DNA from: Alphaproteobacteria bacterium
GTDB taxonomy: Bacteria > Pseudomonadota > Alphaproteobacteria > Sphingomonadales > Sphingomonadaceae
Reading direction: 5' to 3'
DNA: 64,000 nucleotides
Assembly (NCBI GenBank): GCA_018970445.1
Contig: JAGWWF010000018.1
Coordinates: 5,001 to 69,000 of the forward strand
The notes beneath the pieces are model-generated. The model had not been told where the DNA came from and searched no databases. It saw only the letters and a list, made by a program, of their open reading frames with translations. The translations under genes and the position numbers were made by a program. Shown piece after piece: positions 62,575 to 64,000 of the stretch; the first letter of the stretch is position 1; each line of letters starts with the position of its first letter.

Positions 62575-64000
62575 TCAGGCGCGTTTCGGCGGCACGAACA
62601 GATCGGGCGGAATCACCGCATCGCGCACCGCCTTGAAGCGCGGTTCGCGGCGAATGGGATCGAACAGCCCGCTCACGGCAATCTGGTGGATCAGGGTTTC
62701 GCGTGATCGCAGGCTGGCTTCCAGGGCATCAAGCGCCAGCCCCGTCTCGCCGCGCTGGGCATGGATGATCGCCAGCCGCGAATGCATTGATCCATCATCG
62801 ATCCAGCGGGCTGCCGCCAGCGCCGCATCCGAAGCGGCCCGATTGCCGGCGCGCGCCTCGATGGCCGCTTCCAGCGTCAGCCTGACCGATTTCAGCCCGA
62901 CATGCCGCAAATTCGCCCGCGCCTGGGCATGATCCCCCATGATGAACAGCGCGGCGACCAGCGTGTTTCCCCCCTGTTGATTGTTGCTCAACGCCATGGC
63001 CTGCCGGGCGGCATCGGCGGCTTGCGCCAGGCGCTGCGCAGCCAGCAGGGCGGCGCCATAATTCTGCAGATAAAGCGGGTTGAGCGGATCGAGGCTCAGC
63101 GCCAGGCGGGTCAGGATCACCGCGCGGTCCGGATCGGCGTTGCGCACCACCAGGCCAACATCGCTGACAACGCGCGCATCGGCCGGCGACAGACGCAGCG
63201 CCTGCTCACTCTCGGCAAGGGCGCGCCGCATGTCGAGGGCGTTGCGATACCGGATGGCCAGCGACGCCCGCGCATAGCCGGAATTGGGTGCCAGCGCGAC
63301 GGCGCGCCGGCTTGCCGCCAACGCCGCCGCCAGCATGGCGGCAATCCTGGGCGGCGCGGTTTCGAAACCGCGCAGATTGCTGATCAGATTGCCCTTGCTT
63401 GCCCAGGCTTCGGCATAATCGGGGTCAAGGGCCAGGGCAGCGTCGATCAGGGCGCGCTGTTCGTTGAGGGCACTCGCGCTCAATGCCCGTTGGCCCAGGC
63501 TTTCCGCCTTCAGGAACAGCAACTGCGCTTGCGCATTGCTGGTGCCGCCCACTTCAATCGTGCCAGCGGCCCTGGCCAGCGTCGCGCTCAACGCCGCCAC
63601 CACGCTGGTGGCAATGCGGCTCTGCACCGCCAGCGCATCGCCCACCGGCTGGTCATAGCTTTGCGACCAGCGTTCCACCCCCGTCTTGCCCTCCACCAGT
63701 TGCGCCGCGATGCGGATGGTGGTGGCGGATCGGCGCACGCTGCCGGTGAGCACATGATCGACGCCCAGCCTTTCGGCCGCCGCCGTCACGTCCTGCGCAT
63801 CGCGGAACTGTTCGGAGCTCACCCGGCCGATCACCTTCAGGCCCCTGATCTGCGCCAACGCGCTGCGCAATTCTTCGGCAATGCCGTCCGAGAAAAACGC
63901 CTGCCCCGGATCACCCGACAGATTGGCAAATGGCAGCACCACCACGCTGGCGGTGCCGTCATCTTGCCTGCCGCCAAACGCCCGCCACGCCCCAAACCCG
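62575..64000 (-). CDS. TolB-like/TPR protein, C-terminal part (start beyond window)
   Basis: At least 474 residues; the frame stays open to the right edge, so the true start lies outside. The visible part begins with a linker, then a TolB N-terminal-like domain: VVVLPFANLSGDPGQAFFSDGIAEELRSAL, and VDHVLTGSVRRSATTIRIAAQLVEGKTG. About 300 residues of TPR-type helices follow (ALDPDYAEAWASKGNL, SLDPLNPLYLQNYGAALLAAQRLAQAADAARQAM). Proteins of this form usually have an N-terminal winged-helix DNA-binding or adenylate cyclase domain, which cannot be seen here. It is 89 bases upstream of the ACAD gene on the same strand. Confidence 0.85.
   Translation of the reverse strand, partial: GFGAWRAFGGRQDDGTASVVVLPFANLSGDPGQAFFSDGIAEELRSALAQIRGLKVIGRVSSEQFRDAQDVTAAAERLGVDHVLTGSVRRSATTIRIAAQLVEGKTGVERWSQSYDQPVGDALAVQSRIATSVVAALSATLARAAGTIEVGGTSNAQAQLLFLKAESLGQRALSASALNEQRALIDAALALDPDYAEAWASKGNLISNLRGFETAPPRIAAMLAAALAASRRAVALAPNSGYARASLAIRYRNALDMRRALAESEQALRLSPADARVVSDVGLVVRNADPDRAVILTRLALSLDPLNPLYLQNYGAALLAAQRLAQAADAARQAMALSNNQQGGNTLVAALFIMGDHAQARANLRHVGLKSVRLTLEAAIEARAGNRAASDAALAAARWIDDGSMHSRLAIIHAQRGETGLALDALEASLRSRETLIHQIAVSGLFDPIRREPRFKAVRDAVIPPDLFVPPKRA

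Overview
This window is a gene-dense, roughly two-thirds GC chromosomal segment with no rRNA, tRNA, phage or transposase genes that I can see. The gene set points to an alphaproteobacterium, most likely of the order Sphingomonadales: a large TonB-dependent receptor with a sphingomonad-style N-terminus (ETIVVTGSRI), a class I lysyl-tRNA synthetase, the order xerD - hypothetical - aroK - aroB, several acyl-CoA dehydrogenases, and a dispersed palindrome of the kind whose shadow translation reads MLNLFQHP. The lineage is an inference from gene content, not a measured placement. Many start codons overlap the preceding stop (ATGA, GTGA, TGATG), and several convergent pairs share their stop codons.

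Layout. 1-3569 (minus): four genes resembling the machinery for a polyprenyl-phosphate-linked arabinofuranose donor (HAD-UbiA fusion, GtrA, DprE1-like oxidase, DprE2-like reductase cut by the edge). 3855-6941: TonB-dependent receptor. 7015-12740 (minus): methyltransferase, TPR/2OG-oxygenase, clpB, small membrane protein. 12807-20165: a PQQ-type sugar dehydrogenase, an SDR, OmpW, MAPEG, an S15-type hydrolase, a small exported protein and two tandem 2OG-Fe(II) oxygenases. 20158-26841: M23 peptidase, DUF2093, xseA, then purD, an APH-like kinase and a membrane M28 peptidase on the plus strand.

26893-33279 (minus) is the most unusual part. A CpdA-like cyclic-nucleotide phosphodiesterase follows a three-gene redox module: a soluble flavoprotein with two cyclic-nucleotide-binding domains and a four-cluster Fe-S domain, a histidine-rich membrane cytochrome b-like protein, and an FHA-fused decaheme cytochrome c. 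I read it as a candidate cNMP-controlled electron-transfer chain. It is divergent from ccmF-ccmG-ccmH-ccmI (33452-37684), which mature c-type cytochromes.

37681-42609: SixA-type phosphatase, DinG-like helicase, lysS. 42618-43672: a small block bounded by inverted 40-bp repeats, holding a small membrane protein, a palindromic repeat and an AbrB-like protein. 43693-50399: SDR, TPR-like protein, L,D-transpeptidase, ribA, xthA, xerD and a large hypothetical protein. 50422-52115: aroK-aroB. 52112-57516: putA, an Lrp regulator and ald, an amino-acid catabolism group. 57513-58652: dapB and a small membrane protein. 58774-62485: three acyl-CoA dehydrogenases with a dyad operator upstream of the first. 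62575-64000: the C-terminal part of a TolB-like/TPR protein that enters from beyond the window.
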